Notes: generated from the sequence alone by a model not told the origin. Positions 11,150 to 20,814 are shown, counted from the stretch's first letter. The stretch: DNA of 64,000 nucleotides from Scylla paramamosain (GCF_035594125.1 NW_026973734.1:1-64000), one strand, 5' to 3'. Numbers and translations are program-made.

Positions 11150-11640
11150 TCCCTTAATTAACTTAGTAATTTCTGTCCATCTCCTCACCTTGAAAGCCTC
11201 ACCATCAAACATTAAGCCAGAATTTTTGTAAACAAGCTGAATGAATGTATCATGATAATAGAAATAATATTGCTTTATTACTTCATGCATGTATGCAAAA
11301 AATAAACTTGACTCGATTATTCCTGTCTACCCCACCTTTAAAGTCTTGCCATCCAAGCACTGGGCCAGAGTCCTTGTCAACAAACTGAATGCCTCTTGAT
11401 AACAGAATTAATATTGTTTTATTACGCTATCCCAAAAAATCTAACTTGATTTTGTCATCTCCTCACCTTCAATGACTTGCCATCAAACTACAATCCAGAA
11501 TCTTTGTCAACAAACTGAACAATAACAGAAATTATATTGTTTTATTTCTCTATAAAAAAAAAAAGAAAAAAAAATCATTCCTGTCTGTCTCCTCACTTCC
11601 TCACATCATGTTAACAAAGATTATATTATTTTATTACTCT
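11150..11640 (-). repeat. Three to four decayed tandem copies of an exon end with its intron
   Basis: On the minus strand the last about 45 bp of the exon at 11685-11814 (encoding VHFVDKDSGLVLNG) and its GTGAGGAGACAGACAGG donor region recur near 11465-11520, 11335-11390 and 11185-11240. AT-rich spacers (TATTGTTTTATTAC on plus) separate them. The units are about 110-150 bp apart. Their translations still resemble the exon (for example IQLVYKNSGLMFDGEAFK) but carry a stop or substitutions. Confidence 0.65.
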
Positions 11641-11684
11641 TTATATACAACATTTAAGTCAATCATGCCTGTCTGTCTCCTCAC

Positions 11685-11814
11685 CTTGAAAACCAGGCCA
11701 TTAAGCACCAAGCCAGAGTCCTTGTCAACAAAGTGAACAGTGATGGTGGTGGGTTGTCCGGCCTGCACTATGCTGGGCTGCTGCTTGACCATTGCTGCAC
11801 TCATCTTTGTCAAG
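11685..11814 (-). CDS. Fibrocystin-L-like gene, exon 8
   Basis: The acceptor CCTCCCCTCAG|CTTGAC lies at 11815 and the donor TTCAAG|GTGAGG at 11685/11684. It encodes KMSAAMVKQQPSIVQAGQPT and ITVHFVDKDSGLVLNGLVFK. The first base completes the codon left open by the exon at 12359-12597, so the phase agrees. The sequence resembles an Ig-like/beta-sandwich extracellular repeat. It carries on the C-terminal extracellular part of the protein begun upstream. Three decayed copies of its 3' half follow at 11150-11640. Confidence 0.7.
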
Positions 11815-11998
11815 CTGAGGGGAGGCCAAAAGAAGACCAACAATTAGATCACTTATGCGACTCCAATAGTAATTGTATCTTGGTAAATACTGAGATCCTT
11901 TTCTCTCCTTTTTGGTATGTCAGACTTGCATTTCCCTCAGTATCCTGTCAAGGTCTAATCCCTAGAGACACCATTAATGTACCCTGATTAAGTTAAAT

Positions 11999-12222
11999 TT
12001 AAAACAGATAGGAAGGAATTGGTTTTTAAATAGAGTGGTGGATGAATGGAATGGACTTAGTAATGAAGGTGATTATTTAGTGACCTTTAAAAGAAGATTA
12101 CACAAATTTATGAATGAGGCTGATAGGTGGAAATAGGTAAGCATGCTTTGTACAGGGACTGCCATGTGTAGGTCTGATGGCTTCTTACAGCATCACTTAT
12201 TTTCTTATTCTTCTGTTCTTAC
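11999..12222 (+). mobile_element. CR1 (family C) 3' fragment
   Basis: Plus-strand match to the 3' end of the CR1 element at 14799-16239. The frame encodes a KEFLNRVVDEWNGLS-like block and KFMNEADRWK followed by a stop. Then comes the CR1 tail with GGGACTGCCATGTGTAGG and a degenerate TTCTTATTCTTCTGTTCTTA end. It is 5'-truncated and lies in an intron. Confidence 0.83.
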
Positions 12223-12256
12223 ACCAGACACTTGTGCTCCAGCTTTGGATGGTTCT

Positions 12257-12345
12257 TTTTGACCTTTCTTTAGGGACTGGCACTCTCATTGGGCTTTTTT
12301 AAACTTTTTGTTGCCTTTGACCAGTCCCCCTCTTACATAAATAAA
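12257..12345 (+). mobile_element. LINE family A 3' tip
   Basis: The last about 90 bp of family A on the plus strand: TTTAGGGACTGGCA, then GTTGCCTTTGACCAG, then CTTACATAAATAAA. Confidence 0.75.
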
Positions 12346-12358
12346 GACCTGCACCTAC

Positions 12359-12597
12359 CTGAAGGTCCCCTCCAGGGTGGTGGTGAGGGCTGGAGCATAG
12401 CTGGGGTAGGTGATGGTGAAAGTGAGGTTGTAGCCTTCCCTGGGCTTGCTGACAGACAGGTTGGTGAAGATGGCAGTGCCATTCCTGTTGGGAACTGTTG
12501 TGGTGCCCATGAGGATGGCACCTGGCGGACCTCCCAAGAGACTTGCTGTGACCTGCCAGGGATCACTCTTGTGGCCCAGGTCACTGGTGGGTGCACC
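12359..12597 (-). CDS. Fibrocystin-L-like gene, exon 7
   Basis: The acceptor CTCTTCTCTTGCAG|GGTGCACC lies at 12598 and the donor CTTCAG|GTAGGTGC at 12359/12358. The 239 bp are open and encode GAPTSDLGHKSDPWQVTASL, then a run ending PSYAPALTTTLEGTF. The TDLGHKSDPW-type start followed by a beta-rich domain with G-A-x-F-T-N-L-S is what I know from extracellular repeats near the C-terminus of fibrocystin-L/PKHD1L1 proteins. It begins in phase 0. This fits the VLDTE end of exon 6 once the frameshift there is discounted. Possible N-glycosylation sites (NGT, NLS, NLT) are present. The acceptor pyrimidine tract merges into the (GAAGA)n/(GA)n array at 12602-12717. Confidence 0.78.
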
Positions 12598-12601
12598 CTG
12601 C

Positions 12602-12622
12602 AAGAGAAGAGAAGAGAAGAGA

Positions 12623-12717
<95 letters not shown>
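12602..12717. repeat. (GAAGA)n then (GA)n microsatellite
   Basis: GAAGA repeats pass into about 86 bp of GA. On the minus strand this forms the polypyrimidine tract of the exon 7 acceptor. Confidence 0.97.
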
Positions 12718-12719
<2 letters not shown>

Positions 12720-12776
12720 ATTATTGGTGTATCTTTGAGTCCTTTCATGGGAACCAAAAAGGCCTGAAAGTTTACT

Positions 12777-12780
<4 letters not shown>

Positions 12781-12826
<46 letters not shown>
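12781..12826. repeat. (AC)n microsatellite
   Basis: About 46 bp of AC. Confidence 0.97.
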
Positions 12827-12830
<4 letters not shown>

Positions 12831-13065
12831 AATCCAGCTATCTACGTCACTGAGAGTTGCCCTAGTGGAAATACAGAGTATGAGAGTTCACACTGGTTCT
12901 ACTCGTTGCTGTTTCGTCTCCAAAGCAGTTAAATTGTTATAATGAGCGGTGAAGAGGGGTCTACTTCGGTCCCCACTATGTTGTTTATGCCAATGGGGAC
13001 CGTCTCGAAGGCTAGACAGAGAGACCTCGGGATTTGAGGAAGAGGACTGAAGGGTCGGGAAAGCA

Positions 13066-13600
13066 ATGATGAGAAGGAGAATTATCACACTGGAAACTGA
13101 AATGAAGGAAATGAAGGATAGATTTGACAAGATGGAGAAGATGGTTGAAACTTTGATCACCGAGAAGGGGGTGTGGAGAGGTGCATATGACGATCTACAT
13201 AAAAAACAAACGTTATATGAAAAGAAAGCAATGGAATATGAAGGCAAAGTGGAAGAGTTAAACGTAAAACAGGAAAATTGGAAGAAAGAACAAGAGAAAG
13301 AAAAGACTGATTTTAGGGAAATTGTGGAGGAACAAACAAAGGCAAACAACAAAAAGCTAACAGAAAAAGTTGTTCAAGTTATAAAACAAAGAAAACTTGG
13401 TGAGAGAAACTGAGGATAAGAAAAAAACTGTCGTGGTATTCGGTCTGAAGGAAGAGTATACACCTCAGTGGACTGAAAGAGAAAAGAAGGAAAAGACATG
13501 TGTGGAAAAATTAGTGGGGACATTACAAGAAGAAAAAGAGCTAACTGGAGAGATCGAAGAAATTAAAAGAGGAGAAACCGGACATCATGGGAATTGTTGA
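13066..13600 (+). pseudogene. LINE B ORF1-like coiled-coil protein remnant
   Basis: The first piece is a long charged helix (LETEMKEMKDRFDKMEKMVE, 13090 onward) of Glu/Lys-rich heptads. A second frame from 13397 reads KKTVVVFGLKEEYTPQW, which resembles the start of the RRM-like or C-terminal domain of LINE ORF1 proteins. A frameshift near 13400 separates the two. The role by analogy is RNA binding in the retrotransposition particle. The same coiled coil is present on the minus strand at 37700-37939 in copy B3. Confidence 0.68.
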
Positions 13601-13660
13601 AATTAAATTGGCAAGTGAAGGGATATATCAAATATTGGTGAAGGAAAATACAACCTCTGG

Positions 13661-14796
13661 ATGAGAAATAGAAAAAATAAACAGGGAGGAGGTGTGATGC
13701 TTCTAATTAGGAAGGATTTATTAGTGGAATCTGTCACATATGGGGTGGAGGAGGCAGAAGTATTGAAAATAACCTTAAGACAGAATATTGTAAGATACTG
13801 TAACATTGTGGTGACTTATGTTCCCCCCTATTCCAACTCTTGGAGAGAGGATGAATATAACAAAATGCTTGAGGACACAAGGACACGTTTAGCAGAGTTA
13901 TTTGAGGAAAATGACGATATACTCATGATGGGGGACTTTAACTATAAAGAGATATCTTGGGAGAATTGGACCATGGAAGGCAGTGAGGCATCATGGGGGA
14001 ACAAGCTACTAGACCTGGCTACTGAAAATTTCTAGACACAATGGGTTACAGATGACACAAGATTTAGATGAAATGAAGAACCTTCAAGGCTCGATCTAAT
14101 TTCCACCATGAAACAAGAAATAGTAGAAGACCTTAAATACATAAACCCAATAGGAAAAAGTGATCATGTGCTGATTCAGTTCACAGCTATGGACAATAAC
14201 CTCAGTATAAGAAAAGAGGACCACAGAAGAGAATGGCTAAACTACAGCAAGACTAACTTTGGACAACTTAGGAAGTATTTCAGTGAAGTGAATTGGAACA
14301 TGGTTATTCAAAAGGAGGACATAGAGGAAAAGTGGACAGCTTTCCTGGACATTTATAATGAGGGAGTAGAGAAATGGGTACAACAGATGTGCAACAGCTA
14401 GATTGGAGAGAGAAAAAGCATGGAACAAGTGGAAGAAAAACAGGAGACTGGACCTGTGGAACAATTATATAAGGAAGAGGAATGAATTTCTTAAAACTCG
14501 CAGAGATGAGCAGAAAAATTTTGAAAAGAATGTTGTGGAGAAATGTAAAGACCAACCAAAATTATTTTATAAATTCAATAATGGAAAATTAAAGAGTAAA
14601 GATGAAATAAGGACAGTAGAAGCTGGAGAAGAGACAGTGGATAACCCAGAAGAGGTAGCTGAAGTGTTTAACAGATACTTCCACTCTGTGTCTAGTAAGG
14701 AAAATGATTTCAGAGATGAGAGGACAGCATTAGAAAAAGGGACCAACCTAAAGGAGATTAAAACATCAGTAGATGAAGTAAAGAATATGTTGGAAG
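13661..14796 (+). pseudogene. LINE B APE endonuclease and start of RT, broken
   Basis: Endonuclease blocks read NKQGGGVMLLIRKDLLVES, then VVTYVPPYSNSWREDEYNK, then MMGDFNYKEISWENW (the catalytic GDFN motif), then a stop near 14032. The next frame has GKSDHVLIQF (the SDH motif). After a further stop near 14401 the RT-proximal linker (ENDFRDERTALEKGTNLKEI) continues to the CR1 insertion at 14799. Several stops make it inactive. Confidence 0.8.
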
Positions 14797-14798
14797 AC

Positions 14799-16239
14799 AT
14801 AAGAACATAAGAACATAAGAAATAAGGGAAGCTGCAAGAAGCGACCAGGCTTACACGTGGCAGTCCCTGTATGAAACACTCCTACCTATTTCCATCTGTT
14901 ATCCCCATCCATAAACTTGCCTAATCTTCTCTTAAAGCTCTCTAGTGTCCTAGCACTAACTACATGATTACTGAGTCCGTTCCACTCATCTACCACTCTA
15001 TTTAAGAACCAATTTTTTCCTATCTCCTTCCTAAACCTAAATTTTTCAAGCTTGAACCCGTTATTTCTTGTTCTACCCTGGTTGCTGATCCTAAGAATTT
15101 TGCTTACATCTCCCTTGTTATAACCCTTATACCACTTAAAGACTTCTATCAGGTCCCCTCTTAACCTACGTCTCTCTAGAGAATGTAAATTTAACCGCTT
15201 CAACCTCGCTTCATAAGGAATACTCCTCATCCCCTGTATCCTTTTAGTCATTCTCCTCTGTACTGATTCTAATAGACCTATATCTTTCCTGTAATGTGGG
15301 GACCAGAACTGCACAGCGTAGTCTAGATGAGGTCTGACCAGCGCCAAGTATAATTTTAATATTACTTCCGGCCTTCTACTTTTAACACTCCTAAAAATGA
15401 ATCCTAGTACCCTATTTGCCTTGTTTCTGGCTTCTATGCATTGTTTCCCTAGACGGAGTTCAGAGCTAACTATAACTCCTAAATCTTTCTCGTACCCTGT
15501 ACCTACCAGAGTTTGGGTGTTTAATGTGTACCTATTGTGTGGGTTTCCTCTACCTACGCTAAGCACTTTGCATTTATTGATATTAAATTGCATTTGCCAT
15601 CTATCCGTCCATTCATTCATTCTATCTAAGTCTGTCTGCAAGGCGATGGCATCCGCTTCTGACCTAATTAATCTACCTATCTTTGTGTCATCCGCAAATT
15701 TACTAACATCGCTACTAATTCCACTATCCAAGTCATTGATATAATATTATATTAGAAATAATAATGGCCCTAATACTGATCCCTGTGGCACCCCACTAAT
15801 GACATGACCCCACTCGGATTTCGAGCTGTTTATTAGCACTCTCTGTCGCCTGTTACCAAGCCATGACCCTATCCAACCTAACACCTTCCCATCTATCTCG
15901 TGCGCCCTAACCTTTCTCAGGAGCCTTTGATGGGGCACCTTGTCGAATGCTTTACTAAAGTCCAGATACAAGATATCATAACTATCACCATTATCTACTG
16001 CCTCGTACACCTTACTGTAAAAACTTAACAAGTTTGTCAGGCAAGACTTCCCCTTCGTGAAGCCATGCTGTGACTGATTTATCAAGTTATGTTTGTCTAA
16101 ATGTTCCCTAATGTTCCTGGCTATTATTGACTCTAACATTTTACCTACAACTGAAGTTAAGCTGACAGGTCTATAATTAGACGCTAAAGTTTTATCCCCT
16201 TTCTTAAAGATGGGTACTACATTAGCCTGCCTCCACATT
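14799..16239 (-). mobile_element. CR1 retrotransposon (family C), 5'-truncated, with AAGAC target duplication
   Basis: The minus-strand element is flanked by AAGAC at 14794-14798 and again at 16240-16244. Its 3' end is the tandem ATAAGAACATAAGAACATAA motif at 14799-14818 (read on plus), a CR1-type microsatellite terminus. The 5' end begins inside the RT domain. It interrupts LINE B1 coding sequence, so it is younger than B1. Confidence 0.93.
14886..16238 (-). pseudogene. CR1 reverse transcriptase, one in-frame stop
   Basis: The frame starts inside the RT: QANVVPIFKKGDKTLASNYR, then SKAFDKVPHQRLL (catalytic motif A), VISGVPQGSVLGPLLF (motif B), KFADDTKI (motif C, the YADD equivalent) and the C-terminal thumb with SPHYRKDIGLLESVQRRMTK. 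It ends FMDGDNRWK then stop. Between 15731 and 15747 a 6-bp insertion (TAATAT) adds an in-frame TAA. Upstream and downstream parts remain in the same frame and are otherwise open over about 450 codons. The endonuclease half is missing through 5' truncation, so it cannot move on its own. Confidence 0.9.
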
Positions 16240-16244
16240 AAGAC

Positions 16245-17694
16245 CTGGATGTAAGGAAAGCAATGGGTCCTGATGGTGTCTCCAGTTGGATTTTAAAAGA
16301 GTGTAGTCTCAGCGTTGCACAATATAATTAGCACCACCCTGGTAAAAGGTAGAGTACCCATAGATTGGAAATGGGCAGATATTACCCCAATCCACAAGAC
16401 TGGAAGTAAAGAAGATCCATTAAATTATAGACCAGTATCGCTCACAAATGTGATGGCGAAGATTTGTGAAAAGATTATCAAGAACAGATGGGTGAAATAC
16501 CTAGAAGACAACAAGGTGATAACAGAGAAACAGTTTGGTTTCAGAAAAGGAAGATCTTGTGTTACAAATTTGATAAGTTTCTACTCAAGAGTATTAGATA
16601 TAGTGCCAGAGAGAGATGGATGAGCCGACTGCATATACTTAGATCTGAGAAAAGCATTCCATAAAGTTCCACACAGAAGACTAATATGGAAATTGGAAAA
16701 AACTGGAGGACTCAGTGGATCACTGTTAAAGTGGATGACTGACTTTTTGACAAACAGAGAAATGAGGACAGTAATTAAAGGCAGCAGGTCGAACTGGAGA
16801 ACAGTAACGAGTGGCTATTTTGTTCAGAGTTTATGTAAACGATGTGACAGAAGGTGTAGAAAGTTACATGAACATTTTCACTCATGATGCTAAGATTATG
16901 AGGAAAGTAACAAATGAAGAGGATTGCAATGCTTTAAATCAGGACTTAATTAAGATTAATGAAGGGTTAATGAGGTGGAACATGGAGTTTAGTGCTAAAA
17001 AAATGTAGTGTGATGAGGTTTGGAAAAAGTGTGAAAAGACCAGTTGGCAACTATTACTTAGGAAATGAAGAAATCTCTATAAGATCAGAAGAAAAAGACC
17101 TAGGAGTAATTATTTCTGATAATTTATCATTTGGGAAGCACATAAACAAAAATTATAGGAGAAACATATAAACTGCTGAAAAAACATCAAGATAGCATTC
17201 TCCTATATTGATGAAGATATGATAAAAAACTGATAACAACGATGATATGTCCGAGATTGGAGTACACAGCATCAGTGTGGTTGAAGTTTGAAAAAGGATA
17301 CAAGAAAGTTAGAAAGAATCCAGAGCTGCAACTAAAATCCCTGCAAGCTTAAGAGAGTATAGTTATGAGGAAAGGTTGAAGAGGTTGGGCCTGACTACAC
17401 TAGAAAAAAAGAGGGAAAGAGGTGATTTGATAGCTATATATATAGAATACTGGAAAGAATGGAAAAGTCGGACAGAGAAGACCTCTTGATACGAGATACT
17501 AGAGACAGAAGAGGACATGGAAGGAGACTGAATAGGAGTGTTTGCAGAAGAGACATCAAGAAACATAGCTTCCCACACAGAAGTATTACAGTGTGGAATG
17601 AACTTAAGGATGAGACTGTATGTGCAAAGACAATTCATAAATTTAAAGAAAATCTAGATAAAAGTCGATATGGAGACAGGACGGCACGAGCCTA
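16245..17694 (+). pseudogene. LINE B reverse transcriptase remnant (copy B1)
   Basis: Blocks in order are AMGPDGVSSWILKEC, WKWADITPIHKTGSKEDPLN, QFGFRKGRSCVTNLISFYSR, DLRKAFHKVPHRR (motif A, read as KAFHKV here), a damaged motif B near 16805, THDAKIMRKV (motif C, with Asp-Asp changed to His-Asp) and the C-terminal thumb to about 17690. Stops and frameshifts occur at about 16621, 16805, 17007 and later. Motif C has lost its first catalytic Asp. Confidence 0.8.
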
Positions 17695-17741
17695 GTGTGG
17701 CTCTTGTCCTGTATTTCACAACTAGGTAAATACAACTAGGT

Positions 17742-17745
<4 letters not shown>

Positions 17746-17810
<65 letters not shown>
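17746..17810. repeat. (AC)n microsatellite at LINE B 3' end
   Basis: 65 bp of AC directly continuing CTAGGTAAACACAC at the 3' end of LINE B1. Confidence 0.97.
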
Positions 17811-17811
<1 letters not shown>

Positions 17812-17986
17812 GGACTGAATGAATACAGAGATGGGATAAGGAATGTAGCCCAACCCCTGTTTATCACAAGTAGAAAAACAAAGGTGAGAGAGGCAAGAAA
17901 TGTACATAAACTGATGGATGAATAAAGGAGGAGACAGAACCAGAGGTGTGTAGCTTAGTCCCTGTATACTACAACTACACACACAC

Positions 17987-18234
17987 CTCTGTATCCAGCA
18001 CAGTAAAGGACAGCTGCATTTCAAACACACCACACTGCTGGACACACCACTCAGCACCAATGCACTGGATGGCTTGGCATACTCAGTCACTGCCAGGCTC
18101 TCCTTGATCTTCTCTGCCACCTCCTTCTCCTGCTGCTTGTAGAACAGCTTGGCATCCAGAATGACAACACTGCCTTCCTCCTCTGTGGCCTTTGGAGGGG
18201 CTTCCTTGGGTGGTGGCTCGATGGAGTCACTCAC
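17987..18234 (-). CDS. Fibrocystin-L-like gene, exon 6, with apparent frameshift
   Basis: The acceptor CTCTTCCTCAG|GTGAGTG lies at 18235 and the donor ACAGAG|GTGTGTGTGTAG at 17987/17986. The frame reads SDSIEPPPKEAPPKATEEEG, then VVILDAKLFYKQQEKEVAEK, then AVTEYAKPSSALVLSG. Near 18025 the family-like continuation (FEMQLSFTVLDTE) is found in a different frame. That frame ends in phase 0 at the donor and joins exon 7 (GAPTSDLGHKSDPW). The natural frame therefore needs one indel inside this exon, through mutation or assembly error. The acidic, proline-rich stretch is probably a linker specific to this lineage. Confidence 0.7.
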
Positions 18235-18486
18235 CTGAGGAAGAGAGGTGGGTATTGGAGGAACACACTACCTCTGTTAATGGTTCAGCTGATGACAAAG
18301 TGCAGGAGGACATGATTCAAGGCAGTAAAGGGGCAGAGAACAGTGTTATTTTACCAAAAGGAGTTACAGGAGTGAGAGATGACTCAAGGCAGTAAAGAGA
18401 CAGAGTAGTGTTTGCCTTAAGAGGAAGCACTGGAGGAAGAGACAACATAAGATCACAAAGGAACAGAGAGCAGAGGTTCACTTTAC

Positions 18487-18639
18487 CAAGAGAGAGGCAC
18501 AGTTGCTGCATGATCCATCCTGGAATCTATTGACGGCCTTCTCCAGACTCTGCACCAGCTTCTTGTAGGGAATCACCTCCCCACCAATTGCTCCCTCCTC
18601 CTCCTCGCCATTCAGGCTTGTAGTGTGAGCGCTGGCCAC
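18487..18639 (-). CDS. Fibrocystin-L-like gene, exon 5 (5' boundary approximate)
   Basis: The donor CTCTTG|GTAAAG lies at 18487/18486. The open frame reads VASAHTTSLNGEEEEGAIGG, then VIPYKKLVQSLEKAVNRFQD, then GSCSNCASLL. It follows the DNIRVISV-type exon 4 as expected in fibrocystin-L proteins, where a poorly conserved helix links two beta domains. The nearest AG upstream (18638) gives the wrong phase for exon 4 and the frame stays open beyond it, so the acceptor is unresolved (18639-18660). Confidence 0.6.
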
Positions 18640-18763
18640 TTCAGCCGAAGTAAATTTAAGTTGTATTCTTAAACATTTTGTTCTCTTTAGTAATTATTTT
18701 CAGATATAATGAATAGTAAGAATCTCATAGGCAACTTTCCCATTCATTTGTTAAACTACCACT

Positions 18764-18930
18764 ATCTATCTATCTATATACCAGGCTGGCAATCTCACAC
18801 AGGATGGCCCACACAAAGCATCACACACTCCTGCACACATCACTCACACTCTTAGCTCCGTTGGCTCCTAGTGTAATGGGACAGTCTTGTGGACCACCCT
18901 GCTACATCCCAAGAGCTTAGGCACACCACA
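18764..18930. repeat. Dispersed repeat, copy 2
   Basis: Resembles 10560-10730 (see there): CTATCTATCTATATACCAGG, then CACATCACTCACACTCTTAG, then TTGTGGACCACCCT. Unclassified. Confidence 0.5.
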
Positions 18931-19109
18931 GCTGTCCACATACTTCCACAGTAAAGCCTCACAGCATAAACTGGTTTAATCCTGCCCTTTCATGGTGAGA
19001 TCATTCCCTATCACAAGTGTCATAAAAATTACCTTGAAAACTCAGATAAATTCCATTAGACCTCCAATTAGTTGAAACTCCCAAACATTTGAGAATAAGT
19101 CTTGCATGT

Positions 19110-19315
19110 TGAGCTCCTACTAGTAAGGGAGACCAGGCAGCCCAGACAGCCACACCAAACACAGCCACACCCAACAGCCACAAACAACATGGTCACACAT
19201 AACACAGACCAACACTGCCACGCACAACACACAGATCCAACAAAGCCAGACTCAACACAGCCACACTGAACACAGCTGCACCCACCACAGTCAGACTCAA
19301 CACAGACCAGACCCA
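19110..19315. repeat. Degenerate short tandem repeat (CACAGCCACACCCAACA-like)
   Basis: About 200 bp of variable units of 17-22 bp built from ACAGCCACAC and CCAACA, in the intron after exon 4. Confidence 0.6.
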
Positions 19316-19329
19316 ACATGCATCCTCAC

Positions 19330-19587
19330 TGTGCCCACCTCCAGCCTTCCCTGCTGTCTCTTGGAGAGCTCCTGCATAACACTGATGACCCTGATGTTGT
19401 CTGGGGATACCTCAAACAGGCTGGCCAGATTCAACACCACGTTCTGCTCATAAAACTCATCTTCCTTCACCATGAGGCCACTGGTGAGGGTGATCATGGG
19501 TGTGGTCTTGATGTCAAGGATGTGGCCTTCGCACAGCACCACATGGACCAACTTAGCACTGCGCTGGAAGAAGCTGGTCCCCATTGC
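19330..19587 (-). CDS. Fibrocystin-L-like gene, exon 4
   Basis: The acceptor CCTCCCCTGCAG|GCAATG lies at 19588 and the donor GGCACA|GTGAGG at 19330/19329. The 86 codons are in phase 0: AMGTSFFQRSAKLVHVVLCE, then IKTTPMITLTSGLMVKEDEF, then LASLFEVSPDNIRVISVMQE. The order fits the C-terminal extracellular region of fibrocystin-L (PKHD1L1): the FF-R...L.V.L.G block, the acidic D-E-F-(F/Y) motif, then L...L.V.P..IR. That family consists of large single-pass membrane proteins of cilia and stereocilia surfaces in vertebrates. The arthropod role is unknown to me. Confidence 0.8.
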
Positions 19588-19675
19588 CTGCAGGGGAGGG
19601 TCTGGGTGAGCTGGAGAGGTGGCGACAGAGACAGGCATGGCATAATAGTGTTTCCCTTGCCTAAAACTATCAGGG

Positions 19676-19870
19676 AGAGCTATGACAAAACTGACATGGA
19701 GAGACATGACAAGACTGAGAGGGAGGCATGACAAAACTGACAGGGAGGCACAACAAAACTGACATGGGGACATGACAAAATTGAGAAAGGCATAACAAAA
19801 CTGACAGTGAGAGGCATGACAAAACTAAACAGATAGGGAGGCATGACAAAACTGACAGGGAGAGGCAAGG
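19676..19870. repeat. Tandem repeat of about 28-36 bp (GGCATGACAAAACTGACAGG)
   Basis: Seven or so imperfect units of GGCATGACAAAACTGACAGG with variable spacing, in the intron between exons 3 and 4. Confidence 0.8.
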
Positions 19871-19984
19871 CTGAGTGGTTGTTCTGTTACCAGCAGGAAG
19901 AGACAAGGCAGAGCAGTTGGTCCTTTGCCCCAAACTGACAGGGCAAAGTACAGAGCTCCAGTGCCTCAAACAACACAAAACAAC

Positions 19985-20127
19985 ACACAGCCATTCCTTA
20001 TATTCCCTACACAACACAACACAGTCATTCCTTACATTCCAAACACAATGCAACACAACACACAACCATCCCTTACATTCCAAACACAACACGACACAAC
20101 ACAACACAGCACACAGCCATCCCTTAC
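19985..20127 (-). repeat. Tandem repeat containing extra copies of the exon 3 splice donor
   Basis: The donor context of exon 3, GTAAGGGATGGCTGTGTG on the minus strand (20127 downward), recurs near 20078, 20036 and, as a weaker form, 19999. The copies are separated by ACAACACAAC-rich spacers. Confidence 0.7.
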
Positions 20128-20325
20128 ATTGTCCAACATGGGAAGGAAAGCCTGAGGATGGGTGGGGTTCTCAGGCAACAGCTTGTAGCCGGCTGCAGAG
20201 GTGTTGAGGTTGGCTGGGGGAACAAAGACACCATCCACATAGGTGTCATAACGCTGAGGCTTTGGGAAGATGAGCAGGACAACGGCCTCAGAGGATGGAC
20301 TGTGTGGCAGGTGCAGATGTAGCAC
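20128..20325 (-). CDS. Fibrocystin-L-like gene, exon 3
   Basis: The acceptor CATCTTCAG|GTGCTAC lies at 20326 and the donor GACAAT|GTAAGG at 20128/20127. It has exactly 66 codons, phase 0 at both ends. Readable blocks are LHLPHSPSSEAVVLLIFPKP, RYDTYVDGVFVPPANLN and GYKLLPENPTHPQAFLPMLD. The PxPQR(Y/L/F)D(T/I/V)YV(D/N)G(V/T)FVxPxN block is a strong signature of fibrocystin-L/PKHD1L1 proteins. It follows exon 2 (WCAGY...VVATG) in the order expected for the family. One NTS glycosylation site is present. Confidence 0.85.
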
Positions 20326-20657
20326 CTGAAGATGTGATGTGAGTGGAGGGTCAGTGTGGTGAGGTTAGGTTAGAGATGCAGCTCCTGAAATAATAATTGA
20401 TTGGGTTAAGTTAGATTAGGTTGGCTTAGTGTTGGGTGAGATTGTGCTAGGTTGTGAGGTTAGGCTGGGTTAAATGATGTTAGGTTATGCGTCAAAAAGA
20501 TTGGTGTAAATTGCCTGCTGTTTATCTCCAATTACTATTATTATTATACCACTGAAAATTACTACAACTACTATTACCATAGCTACAATCACTGTCTACT
20601 ATTACTACTACCACCATTACAACCACTACAACACCATTACAAGCACCACAGCAGTAC

Positions 20658-20806
20658 CTGAAGGGGCATGCTGGTCATGGCCATCTCATATGTCATCCCT
20701 GTTGCCACAACAGAGAAGAAGGTTGAGATTTGCTCCTGATACATGTAGCCAGCACACCAGCCTCTGTCCATCTGTCCATTGAGGAGGTCCACATACCCAC
20801 TAGGGC
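20658..20806 (-). CDS. Fibrocystin-L-like gene, exon 2
   Basis: The acceptor CCTCTTCCTCCAG|GCCC lies at 20807 and the donor CCTTCAG|GTACTG at 20658/20657. It encodes GYVDLLNGQMDRGWCAGYMY, then ISTFFSVVATGMTYEMAMTS, then MPLQ. The GYVDL(L/I)NGxxDxGWC(A/S)GYxxxxxxSxFxxVVATxxxYE block is characteristic of fibrocystin-L/PKHD1L1. It begins in phase 1 and ends in phase 0, matching exon 3. The intron just upstream of its acceptor carries a (GGA)n run. Confidence 0.87.
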
Positions 20807-20814
20807 CTGGAGGA

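Larger units (their letters stand above)
12880..17745 (+). mobile_element. LINE family B, copy B1 (interrupted by CR1)
   Basis: Plus-strand non-LTR retrotransposon with a 5' region from about 12880, an ORF1-like coiled coil (13066-13600), APE endonuclease (13661-14400) and RT (16245-17694). The 3' end carries CTAGGTAAATACAACTAGGT and runs directly into (AC)n at 17746. A CR1 element at 14799-16239 splits it. Removing that element joins the frames as LEDLDVRKAMGPDGVSS. Confidence 0.88.

Noticed and set aside
12333..12824. Cys-Val, Ser-Leu, Glu-Arg, Thr-His and Tyr-Ile repeat proteins here and at many places
   Set aside because: Translations of (TG)n, (CT)n, (GA)n, (AC)n and (TA)n microsatellites.
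20340..20510. Telomere-like TTAGG repeats
   Set aside because: GGTTAG-like words occur but are irregular and interrupted; this is degenerate intronic sequence, not a telomeric (TTAGG)n tract.
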